From Xiphias gladius (taxonomy: Eukaryota > Chordata > Actinopteri > Istiophoriformes > Xiphiidae): 64,000 bases of DNA. The position numbers were made by a program, and so were the translations under genes. The notes below the pieces were generated by a model, which ran no database searches, was not told the origin of the DNA, and saw only the letters and a program-made list of their open reading frames with translations. Each line of letters begins with the position of its first letter. Positions within the stretch are counted from its first letter, which is position 1. Shown piece by piece: positions 47,212-59,653 of the stretch. The DNA is taken from contig NC_053412.1 of NCBI RefSeq assembly GCF_016859285.1, forward strand, positions 522,501 through 586,500, read 5' to 3'.

Positions 47212-49629
47212 GGTGTTGAAGTGCCATCCAAAGACTCTGTGCCAAAGAAGAAGCCATTTTACGGAGACAAGAGGAGGAAGAAGCCCAACGCCCAAACTCC
47301 TGAAGGTACCACACCGCTGCTCATTAACTCTCCTCGTTATTGCTCCATTTACCCAAATCAAAAGAGTTTTCTTGGCTTAAAAAAAAAGCTCCTCTCCTTC
47401 CTAGAAACGTCAGAGGTAACCTCGCCGACGTCTGAGACTCCAGAGCCTATTGCCATGGAGACCGAGGGCGAGACGCCGACCGCGGAGCCAGGTGAGACTC
47501 GGAGGTGTAAGAGAGGAGCAGTTAGGAGGACGGAGTAAAAGAAGAAGGATGATTCTGTTGACACCAAGTTGACTGGTTCCGCTGTTTGTCCGTCTGTCTT
47601 TTTGCTTCTTTGTGTTTGTGCAGAGGTGAAGCCAGATGCTGCTGTAGACGACTGGGAGGCCATCGCCAGTGATGAGGAGAAAGGTGAGGAGTGGCGGAAG
47701 AAAAAAAAACAACCTACACACGTATTATTTCCAACATCCGGCTATCTCCTTTACAAGATAGACACGGCCAAAATGGCATCGTAAAAAAAAAAAAAAAACC
47801 TCACATAATGAATTTACAGCAAAAAGAAAAAGGCCCAAGAGGAATGAAAGAAGTCATTTTGATAATTTGAAACAGTTACATTCTTCATGAAACACGCTTA
47901 AAATTGTGGTGCTCTAATGCCTGATAAAAAGACACCGCCTCCCAGTGAAGCTTATTGTGTAAATTATTTCAAGGTGCAGAGTATGAAAATTTCGTTTTTC
48001 TAAGTTCAAAAAAGACTCAGAAAAAGTTGATTTAAATTTCAGCTTCAGTTCACACTTGACTTGGTAGTTATCACTACAGCTCTTATAATTGATTACTGTG
48101 AGCTTCAGCTCCCAAAACTATTATTCAGACTTTCTGGCAGAGAAATTCTCCACAAAAGGTAGAATCCCATGGTGTTTCCACAAGTAGGTGAGAAAATTTT
48201 ATATCCAGTATTTTTAATATTGTTCCTATTGAAGTCTTAAGATGAAGGCCAGTTAGTCCATACAGTTCACTTCCTTGACAATTACAATCCAATTGTCCTT
48301 AAATCAGCAAAAAGAATTGTTAACAGATTAATTATTGAACTTGTTTTAAAAGGCATGTATACCAAAAAAATCCAGCTTCTCATATGTGAATGTTTGCTGG
48401 TTTCTTCATTTTTTATAAAAGCAACAACACAGAATATCACCAGCAGGTTAATAACTGATCAGATAGTTCAGTGAGTAATATGTGATAGATGCTGATTGAA
48501 ATCCTCATTTTACCACTTTTGGACTGTGAACTTCTCGTTCGCCTGCTTGTGTTTAGACATCATGTAAGTTTTAAAATATTTTGTTCAATGAAAAACGGGT
48601 TTCATAGATAAACACGTTCATATTTCTCAAATATGAACCCTGATTTTCTCAGTGTTAGTCTCAGCATATTCCAAACAATATTTAGTCCTGGTAGCAGCAG
48701 GAGCAGAGGTAGGAGCACTGGAGGCAGCGGCAGTGTTAAACTCTGTATGTTGTTTTCGGCCAGAGTTGAAGAAAGTCCACATCGAGGTGAAGGAGGAGAC
48801 CGCTGCTCCTCCTCACCCTGTAGGCAGCGAGGAGGAGGAGGAGGAGGAAGATGAGGAAGAGGATGAGGAGGATGAGGACGAAGAGGATGAGGAGGATGAG
48901 GAGAGCGAGGGTGACGGTGAGGAGGAGAAGGAGTCCAGGGCGGCGGGTCAGGGTAAGAGGAGGGAGAGCGAGGACGAGAGCAGCGAGAGCGAGGACGACG
49001 ACGGGAGGACGAAGGAGGAGCGACTGTACGACCGAGCCAAGAGGAGAATAGAGGTGAGGGACACCGGAAACACAGGAGGAGTGAGAGCTCGTCTCTCCTC
49101 ACCCAGTCTCTGGCTGACCGGCTGTGTGTGTTTCCATAGAAACGGAGAGCGGAGAACCTGAAGAACGTCGACGTGGACACACTGAGAGCTCCGGTGGTGT
49201 GTGTGCTCGGACACGTCGACACCGGAAAGACCAAGATCCTCGACAAGGTGACATTTACTGACTGTTTGGACTTTATTGTTTACTGGCTAATTCCTGACTG
49301 TTACCTGTCAAGTTACTGTGTGTATTTCTGACTGCACACTGACTGCTTACTGACCGTTTACAAGATAATGACCGCTAATGGTTTGCTGCTGTCTTTTTTA
49401 ACAATTGTTTGTTTATTAGCTGCTTACTGCCTGTTTACAGCTGACTGTGTGTATTTCTTTGCCGTTTGTGTGTGTTTTCTGTATTGTGTGTATTTTTGTG
49501 TTATTGCGTGTAGCTGCGACACACTCATGTTCAGGACGGTGAAGCCGGAGGAATCACTCAGCAGATCGGAGCCACAAACGTACCGAAGGAGACGATTGAG
49601 GAGCAGACCAGGATGGTTAAAAATGTATG

Positions 49630-49670
<41 letters not shown>

Positions 49671-52600
49671 AAACACACACTTGGTTAAATTAACTCAATG
49701 TTGAAGCGCATTAACCTGAGTTTTGTTTGTGCAGTTTTACAGAGAAGACATCAAGATTCCCGGCATGTTGATCATCGACACACCTGGGCACGAGTCCTTC
49801 AGGTAACAGCCTGACAACCTGGAAAACCTGGAAAGGAGTTACTGCAACTGTCCTGTTAGGTTGACAGTGTTACCCCGACCACACACAACCACTGATTTGC
49901 TGATTTTTCTGGTCCACAGAATGTAAACACTACCATGACACTGGTACACATTCTTTCACCGAGGAACATGCAGGGGAGAAATGTTAATTTAACAACAGGC
50001 GAACCGAACATGCCAAACAGTAACTAAATGAAAGAGCAAGGCACAAACACCAACAGCCGTACCGCCTAGTAACTTACTGTCATGAAAGTTTTGACAAATC
50101 AAGAATCAAGACCAGTTTGAGACCAGATTTCAGTAGGGATTGGTTCCATTGATTTTGGATCCAGTTCCAAGTTGGTTTTAAGCTCTGTAGCCAAAGAATC
50201 CCTGATCGAATCTTTCATTCATCTTCTCTGTTCAATTTCTTTTGCTTCTCTTTGACAATACAGGCAAAAAAAAAAAAAAAAGGCTGATTACGTAAACAAA
50301 CGTGATAATTAAATGTTGCTGCTGTTAACAACCCAAATCCAACTGCAAAATGTGATAAGAAGGGAGAACGACAAGTCCTTTGTTTGAATATTTATCTACC
50401 GTCCGACATGTTAACGTAAGAACTTCTGCTGTTCTTGATAACCTGAGGACGACGAGTGCTCGGCCGCGGCCGACCCCGGCGTTACACTGGATTCTGTGAC
50501 CAGTAGCAACAAGCAACGTTCAGAGCGTCCTGCAGCAAAACACCAGCGATTTGTTTAGCTGATAATCACTGGATGATAAGGCAGGACTAATATTATTTTC
50601 GCTGTGTTGTCTTTAGTTGCGCAGCTGCAGCAAAGCCCCCCAGTGAGGAGCAAGCTGGGTGAAGACAGAGTTAATGAAGGTCACAGAGCACAGATACAAT
50701 ATGTGGTGATAGTCCTACAACGCATCAGCTCAGCAGGATGTCCACGGCGTAGTTACTGTAGTTTCTACGAGTGGTAGTGTTGTGTTCATCTGGTAATTGG
50801 TCCATAAATCACATTTAAATTGACCAATATTTTTCTTACCATGATTAGAGGAAGGTAGATTTTTAAACTTTAAGTTCTATCTTTGGCTACACAAAACAGC
50901 CGAGATGAGTTTTGTTACTGTGCTGAGAAAAATAAGAACATTTCTTTAACTAACAGATGTCGTAGTTCGATAAGCAGATCGAATGAGTTCTTGTCACCAG
51001 TCTGTAGGAATCGTACACGAGACAAACAGGAATCTGTCTCTCTGCAACTCGTGTCTCCACCTCTTTGTTTCGTCAGTAACCTGAGGAACAGAGGCAGCTC
51101 CCTGTGCGACATCGCCATCCTGGTTGTGGACATCATGCACGGCCTGGAGCCTCAGACGCTCGAGTCCATCAACCTGCTGAAGGAGAAGAAGTGCCCCTTC
51201 ATCGTCGCCCTCAACAAGGTCTGCCAGCTGTTCACCATCCGGTGTGTTTCAGCTGTTTTCTTCTCCGTGTTTTCTGACCTTGTTGTCGTCGTTTGTCGTC
51301 AGATCGACCGTCTGTATGACTGGAAGAAGAGTCCGGACACCGATGTTGTGGCCACGCTGAAGAAGCAGAAGAAGAACACCAAAGACGAGTTCGACGAGAG
51401 AGCCAAGGCCATCGTCGTGGAGTTCGCTCAGCAGGTGTCAAGCTTTAAAGCAACACTCATTAACCAATCAAAGCAATGACATCACACTGCTGTAGTGTTT
51501 TTCTACCTAGGAAAGGAAAGCCCTCTGAAAGTGCTGCAGCGTTTCAGATTTATAGTGTAAATTTCTGACCTCAGACAGCCAATTCCTTCCCTTCTTTTCC
51601 AAACTAAATGAAAATCAAATGGGAAACACTTGAAACTTGCTTTAGTTTTGAAATTTTACAGTTATTTAAGTCTGGATGTAATTACGCAAACAATGAGCCA
51701 AAAAATGCAACAAAATATGAAATTACGTCCAACAAAAGTACATAGTCATTGATTTTTTTTTTTGTTTTTGTTTTTGTTTATTGATTTTTTTCCCTAATTT
51801 TTTACCATTTTCTGACACTTTCACGTTAAGATTCAGGTAGGTTTGTTGGCTGTAGAGGAGGTAGAGGTTTTGTTTACAGCGGTTTTGTTTTTCTTTTGAA
51901 GTGTAAAAATTGGATTTGGTTTTGTTTTTATTGAAGTATTTCCCCATACTTCGGAAGTGCACTGATCAGCCTCAACATTAAAACCGGTAACTGTTTTAAA
52001 AAATGAATGCGCCCTAACACTGAGCCTTGAGGAAAACCAATTTTCCTTTGCGCTGAACATTGGTGTCTTTGTGTTATCGTCCCTCAGGGTCTTAACGCTG
52101 CCCTGTTCTACGAGAATAAAGACCCTCGGACGTTCGTGTCGTTGGTTCCCACCTCCGCCCACAGCGGCGACGGGATGGGAAACCTCATTGCGCTGTTGAT
52201 CGAGCTCACCCAGACCATGTTAGCCCGCCGGCTAGCGCACTGTGATGAGCTGCGAGCTCAGGTCATGGAGGTAAGAGAGTCTGTTCTTGTTGATAGACTC
52301 CCTCTGTAGTTTTACTTTTACTCCACATACCTAATGGTTTCTGTATGTTCAGGTCAAAGCTCTGCCTGGTATGGGAACTACGATAGACGTCATCCTGATT
52401 AACGGTTGTCTGCGGGAGGGAGAGACCATCATCGTCCCAGGGGTGGAGGGACCAATCGTAACACAGATTAGAGGGTTACTGCTGCCCCCGCCTCTGAAGG
52501 AGCTCAGAGTCAAGGTGAACTACTCTAAAAATCAGTTTTGTCAAAAATAAAAGCAGCAATTTCCCGCGAACCTCCCATCATGAGTCATGGTCATATCTGA

Positions 52601-53363
52601 CGAATAGTATGTGGACAGCTGAACATCAAGTGGTTCTGACTCCATGGTCAATGACGTGCTGCTATAAGAGCCTCCACTCTTCTGGTTTCTATGCCAAGTT
52701 AAAAACAGCTGTTAAATAAATGTATACTGACATTTTTTTTTAAAAGGACATTGTGGTTTGTTTGTTTGTTTGTTTGTTATTAAAAATGTACATAGTTAAT
52801 CGTTTTGGGACGAGGGGTGTGACTTTAGAGTCGATTAGGTGGAGCTCTCATTCTTTTGTCTGCATATATAACCTGCTTTTAATTCACATGGATGTTTGCT
52901 TGTCGAAGACATTGTAGGTCAAAAGCATCATGAAATTTTCTGAATTTTTTCGTTTTTTTTGTTTTTTTTTGTCTCAGAGTTTTCGCTTAGATAAATGAAT
53001 AACATCTGGCAGATATACAGTGTATGTGGCTGGTGTGAATCTTGACTTAGATTTGGATCCAAATACGGATTAAAAAAACATTTAATTTTGTCAACAAATA
53101 TACAGGATTAGTGTGTCTCATATTTACTTGTCACGTTTTCTGCTCTTCCATCCTTACACGCACATTGATGAGCCTCCTGTTGTATCGATTGACTGTCTGA
53201 TCAATTTATTGATTGATGTGTGTAGAACCAGTACGAGAAGCACAAGGAGGTGTCCACGTCTCAGGGGGTGAAGATTCTGGGTAAAGACCTGGAGAAGACG
53301 TTGGCGGGACTCCCCCTGCTGGTGGCTCACAGGGACGACGAGATCCCCGTCTTGAGGGTAACA

Positions 53364-53410
<47 letters not shown>

Positions 53411-56400
53411 CCAGTGTAAAGACCAGTGTTAAAGCAGACTCTGCTGGCTGTGTGAGACTCCCAGTTGACTGACTGGTGCTTGTTTTCAGGATGAACTGGT
53501 ACGAGAGCTTAAACAGACTCTGAGCTCCATCAAACTGGAAGAGAAAGGAGTTTACGTCCAGGCGTCCACGCTGGGATCACTGGAGGCTCTGCTGGAGTTC
53601 CTCCGGACGTCTAAAGTCCCTGTGAGTACCCGTCTGCAGTAAATATAGACAGACGTTGTTTGTAAACTGAAGGTGATAATAAAGCAGCTGTATGTTTGAC
53701 ATCTGTTCCAGCTGGACAGTTTTTGTTTCAGAACATTTACTCTGAAAAGCAACAAGAAGCAGAAACTACAGAAGTGACCTTTGACCTCTGTTTGTGTGTG
53801 TCTGCAGTATGCGGGTATTAACATTGGTCCGGTTCATAAGAAGGACGTGATGAAGGCGTCGGCCATGCTGGAACACGACCCACAGTATGTTCTCCTCCTC
53901 TGCTCTGTTACTACTGTCTGCTGGACCACTGGATGTTTTGCTCCTGAAAGACAAGAACACCAGACATTAAAAAAAGGAATAATTAGATATGAATAAACAC
54001 AGAAACACATGTAAATTAATTGATAAGTATAACATGATGAAATAAGTTGTAAGCTCCTTTCAATGTAGTAGTGTTTTAATCCTTTGCCATTTTTATTCAA
54101 CTTACAAAATTCTTATTTTACTACTTTGATGTGTTTTTATTATTATTATTATTATTATTATTTGTTATTTTTGCGTTTTTTTGATATTACAGTCGATTAA
54201 TTTTAAAGTGCCCTGTAGCATGAAACTGTCTGCAGGGAAAACAAAACGCCCTTTAATGGATTTGTATTATTTAAAATCACATTTTCAGAAAAAGTTTGTG
54301 TTTACTTACTGCCGCTCATTCGCTTCACTGCCTTTGCCGGAGCACTGTTCCACTTTCAGCCGGTGGAACAGCATGAAACTGCCAGCAGGCATTTGTATCC
54401 CGTGTGCTCGTGCTTGATACGAACAAAATGGCGTCCGACTCTTGAAAACAACAAATTTATAGCTCTACTAGTGGTCAAAAAATCCACAGGGGACCTTTTT
54501 AATTAGATTTGGTAACACAGTGACCCCTTACGAAGATAAATGGACACGTTGCACTCAATGGAATATTATTTTAATCTAACAAATTTTGCAGGATTAGTGA
54601 ACAGGTGATGGGTTTGAAATCAGTGTCATGGTGGTATTCCTTGTATTCGACCGTTTTTGTGTTGTGTGTCTGCAGGTATGCGGTGATCCTGGCCTTCGAC
54701 GTGAAGGTGGAGAGGGAGAGTCAGGAGATGGCCGACAGTCTGGGAGTTCGGATCTTCTCGGCTGAAATCATCTACCACCTGTTCGATGCCTTCACCAAGT
54801 ACAGAGAGGACTACAAGAAGGCCAAACAGGACGAGTTCAAGTAGGAAAATAGGTTTAGGTCATATTTTTAGTCAGTAACATTATCAAAGAAATGCAGTGA
54901 GTCTTTTTTAATGTGTTTTATGTGTGTGTGTTGTCAGGCATATAGCTGTGTTTCCGGTGAAGCTACGAGTTCTTCCTCAGTTCATCTTCAACTCCAGAGA
55001 TCCCATCGTGATGGGGGTGTCGGTGGAGGCTGGAGTCCTGAGACAGGGGACACCTCTCTGTGTCCCCAGCAAAGGGGTGAGACACACTCTAAATGGCAGA
55101 GTCTGTGTGTTTTAGTTTAGTTTATTTAACATGACCAGAAGGAGGACATGTCACGGGTTAGGCTTATGATGAACAGATTGAGTCACAGCAACTGAAAACA
55201 TGAGAAATGGCCAAAAAGTTATTAATACGATCCAACTGACGTGTGAGTGTTATAGTTTGCTTGTTTCCCCTTCTACTTAATGAGGGAAGAGGCTGTGTAG
55301 GGGTCGCTGAGCAGTTGCCTCTGTTATCTATTGGTTAAGATGCTTTTGTAAACAATTCACTTTCTAGTAGATGACCTTTGACCCCCGTGAAATAAGAAAA
55401 ATTGTTGTAAAATCTTTGTTGTTTTACGTCATCAACTTTCGTCTTTTTTATTTATTAGGTATGAGGCTGTTGTAAGCCTTTAGTTCATGTCAGTTTCACC
55501 AAAAACCTCACAGATTAAACTGTTGTTCTTGTGTTAGTGTGTGACATATCTGACAGCTGATTACAGAAACCAATTCACAATTCTAATAAGATAGACAGAC
55601 AGACAGACAGACAGACATATAAACATGGAAATTTCTGCATCTTGCACAGAAACTTTTCCACACAGAAAATGGAGTGATTTGATTGAAAGCTCCAGAACAG
55701 ATACCAAACTGACATTTTGGTGGGATTGTTTTGTCAGCAGGTGTTTCCAAAGTCAAGACAGTGGACAGTGAAAAATATTAGAATTTTTTTTGGCCTTACA
55801 AAGTGATAACTGAGTGTCTACAAGCCAATTCTTCTTAGTTTGTCTTTAATGAATTCTCATTCTTATCCAAAAATGTTATCCAATATTTTTTAGCACAAGC
55901 AGATTTTAAGTCGTTCACATATAATGAAAACACAAGGGACCCACAACACTCCCTTGTGGAACTCCATCTCTTATAGGTTGACTTCCAGACGTATATGTGT
56001 CGTCTTTATATGTATATCTTTTTCCTTAATTACAAGACATTCAGATCAACAACAATATCAGCCTGTCATTGTGTGTGTTGGTGTTTATATATGATGTCTG
56101 TGTTTCAGTTTGTGGACATCGGTGTGGTGACGAGCATCGAGATGAACCATAAATCCGTCGACAGCGCCAAGAAAGGCCAAGAGATCTGCGTCAAGATCGA
56201 GCCCATTCCTGGGGAGTCCCCAAAGATGTATGGCCGCCATTTCGAAGCCACTGACATCATTGTCAGCAAGGTGAGGTCCCGCCCACTTAGGAAGGACAAA
56301 ATACCGTTTAATGGATGTTTGTTTTCTTCAAAAATCACGTTTTCGACAAACAACCGGAAGCCGTAAACGCGCAGTTTGTTAAACTTTCGAGGTAGCACTT

Positions 56401-57841
56401 CTGCGACAGGAGGATGAATTTTAGGAAGACGAGGCAGAAATGAAAGAAAGGAAGGAAGGAAGACAGAAAGAAGGGAAAGAAAAGAAGAAAGCAAGGGAGA
56501 AAAAAGAAAGAAAAGGAGGTAAGAAGGAAAGAATAGAAAGAAAAGAAGGGGAGGGTAAAATGTTGTCATGTGTAGAAATAATGTCAAAACAGATCCTTTC
56601 TTTAAATCCTGTAGTAGAAAGCGCAAAACTGCTTAGAAAGAGTTAGTTTTAGAGGTTTAGTTGTAGTTTTAACTTAGCTTAGATAAAACTGAAAAACATA
56701 ATGTTTAACTCTTGAAGATTTATGAATATTAGCGTAGATAGTAATAGAAAGTAATAGGTCATTTCGGTGGTATGTTAGATCTTTTTTTTTTTTTTGAGTA
56801 CATAAACCTTCACTTCAGCTTGGTGTTATTGGGGGAAAAATGGTTTTAGTTTAGGTTTTATTTTATTTTACAGATTGTATACTGTAAATTCTCAAACACT
56901 GGCAGAGGCCTTTATTTGAAACAAGCTTCCCTGGTCAATACGAACGTAACTCTCCCTCCATGTTTATCTGTTGTCTTGATAAATTCAATATAATGTTCAT
57001 TTCCACAGCACTAATTCGTCAGTACAACAACAGTCATGTCATGCCTGCCTTTCTGACTTTCAAACACGAAATATTAACTACCACTTTTTAAAGAGGCTCC
57101 GGCCCAGGGCCCCTTCGATGTTCTGTGTCTTTTTGTGGTAGCTTTGAATCTCTTTGTGGTCTGGTCCAGGACCCCTCGAGCCCCTAGACCTGTGCCCAGT
57201 AGGCCTCGTCTGTAATCCATGCGTGGGTCAATATCACATTAATTGATTAATTGATTGATTGATTGATTACTAGTAATAATTGAATATATACAGCTGGGAA
57301 GTCCTGACAAAACGATGATATAAATGTCAATAAATACATTTATCTAATCAACTACAGGTTGTATTGGTTGTTTTTCTGTCATTCTCCGACCTGGATGATC
57401 ATGAAAAAGTTAAGTTACAGTGTTCTATTACAACGGTCTTAAAAAGTCTGATATTTAATGCGGTGAAAACTTAAAAATTAATAAGTGAATAAAAACAGTA
57501 ATTAGGGTTAAAACTTGAAACTCAGAGCAGCAGAGTGGTGAGTGTGACATGACTGTCGGAAACGGACTTCATACTGAGTTTACCATGCGATACATTATAA
57601 TACCGATAATTGTACTTTTTCAGAGTTTTACCAGGCTGTTGTTTGAGGATTTACAGTGTTTTTCCTGCAGCTCTGGTTTCAGTTTTGTTCACAGTGATAA
57701 TATTGTGACACAGTGAGTGTTTTTGTGTTTCAGATCACACGGGCATCCATTGACGCTCTGAAGAACTGGTTCAGAGACGAGATGCAGAAATCTGACTGGC
57801 AGCTGATCATGGAGCTGAAGAAGACCTTTGAGATCATCTGA
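40915..57841 (+). CDS. eif5b: Eukaryotic translation initiation factor 5B, complete, 26 exons
   Basis: Exons: 40915-40949, 43007-43123, 43303-43366, 43677-43829, 44278-44791, 45532-45680, 45767-45844, 45931-46081, 47213-47305, 47405-47491, 47624-47683, 48764-49053, 49140-49247, 49514-49624, 49735-49802, 51077-51218, 51303-51434, 52088-52270, 52353-52514, 53226-53357, 53490-53621, 53808-53884, 54676-54840, 54938-55076, 56109-56270, 57734-57841. All are GT-AG and in phase, 1203 codons plus TGA (human 1220). The start [11 protein letters not shown] and end FEII match vertebrate eIF5B. The first 600 residues are Lys/Glu-rich, with an almost pure Glu/Asp stretch in exon 12. GTPase motifs are GHVDTGKT (621-628), [16 protein letters not shown] (685-690), NK|ID (739-742, split by an intron) and SAHSGDG. 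The factor uses GTP to join 60S and 40S subunits at the start codon. Domains II-IV follow ([32 protein letters not shown]). Confidence 0.98.
46320..46545. repeat. Dispersed repeat, copy B (EIF5B intron)
   Basis: Shares agctataaggacattttaag, tattattccagctgtgtttta and ccactgacg, in order, with 24980-25175. The spacer between the first two blocks differs in length. Confidence 0.65.
47141..47210. repeat. (GT)30(GC)5 microsatellite forming the 3' splice site of EIF5B exon 9
   Basis: Thirty GT units pass into five GC units and then directly into the AG (47211-47212) of the acceptor of exon 47213-47305. No ordinary polypyrimidine tract separates them. Confidence 0.95.
49631..49666. repeat. (AC)n microsatellite just after an EIF5B donor
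   Basis: Eighteen AC units starting 6 bases after the last base of EIF5B exon 49514-49624. Confidence 0.95.
51963..51988. repeat. MITE-end-like fragment
   Basis: ctgatcagcctcaacattaa here matches the left arm of the inverted repeat at 28604-28667. It lies in the EIF5B intron before exon 52088. Confidence 0.45.
53366..53407. repeat. (CA)n microsatellite just after an EIF5B donor
   Basis: About 20 CA units beginning 8 bases after the end of EIF5B exon 53226-53357. Confidence 0.95.
54136..54165. repeat. (ATT)n microsatellite
   Basis: About nine ATT units in the EIF5B intron between exons 53884 and 54676. Confidence 0.9.
54190..54500. repeat. Dispersed repeat in an EIF5B intron
   Basis: Contains cctttaatggattt, aaaatcacattttc and a CG-rich middle. 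A shorter related copy lies at about 56290-56370 (ccgtttaatggat, aaaatcacgttttcgacaaa). A 78-codon open frame at 54181-54417 lies within it and is not taken as a gene. Confidence 0.5.
55590..55616. repeat. (GACA)n microsatellite
   Basis: About six GACA units in the EIF5B intron between exons 55076 and 56109. Confidence 0.9.
56437..56560. repeat. Short polypurine tract in an EIF5B intron
   Basis: GAAA/GGAA-type repeats, almost free of pyrimidines on the plus strand, similar in composition to 16139-16930. Confidence 0.85.
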
Positions 57842-58469
57842 GGGACCTGAAACCCACAAACAAACGCAAACCCAGATAAAAAAAACACGCTTCCTCCCTC
57901 AGATGTCGAGATGACGATGGAGGGTCAAAAAAATAAAGAAAAAAATCCCACAAAACAACCGAAAAAAGACGTGAAAGTGTTTTTCTGTGAGAAACGAACT
58001 GTTTTTTCCACTGTTGTAAACAGTGATAGTTTAGACCACATTTCACATACAAACACACACACAGACACACTCAGTATTCCAACGTGCCTGTTCTTCAGCA
58101 TCAACGTTGTTATTATTTTTTTCTTCTTATTCTCTGCTCTGATTTGTGGCCGCTCCTTCGTGTCCCAGACTCCACCCCTCTCCTCCCCAGACTGAGGCTA
58201 ACGAGCTTAACGAGGCCGGCGAGTCAGCGGAGCCGGTATTCAGCCAACCAGGTGTATTATGGGATTGTACTGAACAGCGCCAGGGCTTTTTTTCTGTTTT
58301 TTTCTTTCATCAAACCGTCGAAGCAGCAGTAGCGACTGTGTCGACGTTAAAGACATTAAAGAGCTGACTTTCAGCAGTGATGGCTTTGCTGCGTGGTTTG
58401 TCGGCCCGGGGGGGGGCGGGTTGAATGACGGAGAAGATTTTAAAATGTTTTTGCTGCAACTGCTGATGT

Positions 58470-58475
58470 AATAAA
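58470..58475 (+). terminator. Candidate EIF5B poly(A) signal
   Basis: AATAAA 629 bases after the stop codon, followed by no further EIF5B-like sequence. An earlier hexamer near 57928 could be an alternative. Confidence 0.5.
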
Positions 58476-58822
58476 TTCCCATGATTCTGATGAACCCTGC
58501 AGATTGAGAGTTTTCAATTCAGTCCTGGTAACAACTGCTGCACAATAACCTCTAACATCAACACAATATTAAGATTTGAATCAGTGTTTTATGGGAGACT
58601 GTGGCTGCCAGTATTGAAATCATTTCATTTGATTAAATTAAAAAATTTGATTAAAATCAAATTTTCATTATTTTAATGAATATTGGAAGCCGCATATGTA
58701 GCATAAACTGATAAATTAGACTCTAAATAAATGAGTGTGTAAAGAAATCTGATCAGAGAGTGAGTAGACAAGACTAATGAATCTGACCAAGCAGTCACTG
58801 CCGACTTTTAGCACTTGACGGT

Positions 58823-58858
58823 TTTCCTATCACCCAACTGGGGTTGGGTGATAGGAAA
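58823..58858. repeat. Perfect hairpin: 16-bp arms, 4-base loop
   Basis: 58823-58838 (tttcctatcacccaac) and 58843-58858 (gttgggtgataggaaa) are exact reverse complements with tggg between them. It lies in the intergenic DNA downstream of EIF5B, about 380 bp after its candidate poly(A) site. Confidence 0.95.
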
Positions 58859-59440
58859 TAAAATTGTCTAGTCAGGTAGCTATCATCTTAATATCTGTTT
58901 TAGACAGTATGGGAGTTTTATTATTTAGCAGCAAAATTAAGAATTACATTGATTTTTCAACTGTTTTCTGGATCAGTCCAAAACTGGTGCGTTTATTTTA
59001 TCCATAAATAGTGTCTCAGTTGATTTTACCAAGAAATAGTAAATACATTGGTAGTTTTAAAAATTTTTTTTACATACAGCGATAGAGGATTTCGTCCATA
59101 GCGCCGACCCCTAACAGACACAGTAAGTATTACAGTTGGAGTTGCTTAAAATCCCTAAAATTATAAGGAAATCTGGCATATCGCGCCATGAAGAAATGAA
59201 CAGAAAGATTAATGCAGTTTGTACCCTGAACACTAACATTGAACATGTTAACAGACCGTTAAAGGACCATACAGGTGTTTTATTTTTCCATGTGTAACTC
59301 ATGCCAGTATACCTTATAGTCCTGCTAATCGTTTGCCAAATTATCCATCAGTTTTGAGATTGGTTTTCTTCAGGCAGCCATTGTTTAAGTGCAGCTCTGT
59401 AAGAATCATCCCTACAGATACTTTTTTCTTTTTTTTGAAG

Positions 59441-59653
59441 ATGACAACGTCTCACACAGTTCCTGAAAACAAACCAGCCCAAACAGAGACAGATTTTTAC
59501 CCACATTTACCTTCTTGCACACTTTATCCAGATTTTATCGTGTCCAGTCGTCCAGCCTGGGAGAACCAGCCACAAAAGAAAGAACGGATTCGAAACCAGT
59601 ACAAACCAGTTCTGATAGAACGACCCGACTTCTGCCTTCTCCCTGATTTTTAA
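59441..59653 (+). CDS. Unrecognised 70-codon frame behind a strong splice acceptor
   Basis: The ATG at 59441 follows directly on a tract of T and C ending in gaag, a good 3' splice site. The frame MTTSHTVPENKP... to ...ERPDFCLLPDF ends with TAA at 59653. It looks protein-like: YPHLPSCTLYPDF, then SSRPAWENQPQKKERIRNQY, then KPVLIERPDFCLL, with repeated Y/P-D-F and aromatic-proline pairs and no low-complexity run. An AATAAA at 59889-59894 would give a 3' UTR of about 250 bases. A possible upstream noncoding exon is 59080-59122, followed by gtaagt. I do not recognise the family. It could be the last exon of a small gene, or a chance frame. The composition recalls small ciliary microtubule-associated proteins, but that is only an impression. 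Confidence 0.45.
   Translation: MTTSHTVPENKPAQTETDFYPHLPSCTLYPDFIVSSRPAWENQPQKKERIRNQYKPVLIERPDFCLLPDF

Larger units (their letters stand above)
57842..59440. other. EIF5B 3' UTR and downstream intergenic DNA
   Basis: The EIF5B 3' UTR probably runs to about 58490, since AATAAA lies at 58470-58475; an earlier AATAAA is near 57928. Beyond it are AT-rich sequence, the hairpin at 58823-58858, and a possible short noncoding exon at 59080-59122 (acceptor ttacatacag, donor gtaagt) that could belong to the small frame at 59441. Confidence 0.5.

Noticed and set aside
48950-48960. A gtaaga donor-like site inside EIF5B exon 12
   Set aside because: The frame continues through it into the conserved [16 protein letters not shown] region, so the exon runs to 49053.
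48602-49246. 214-codon minus-strand frame
   Set aside because: Antisense shadow of the Glu/Asp-rich EIF5B exon 12 and exon 13.
54181-54417. 78-codon plus-strand frame in an EIF5B intron
   Set aside because: Inside a dispersed repeat; a related copy at 56290 does not keep the frame.
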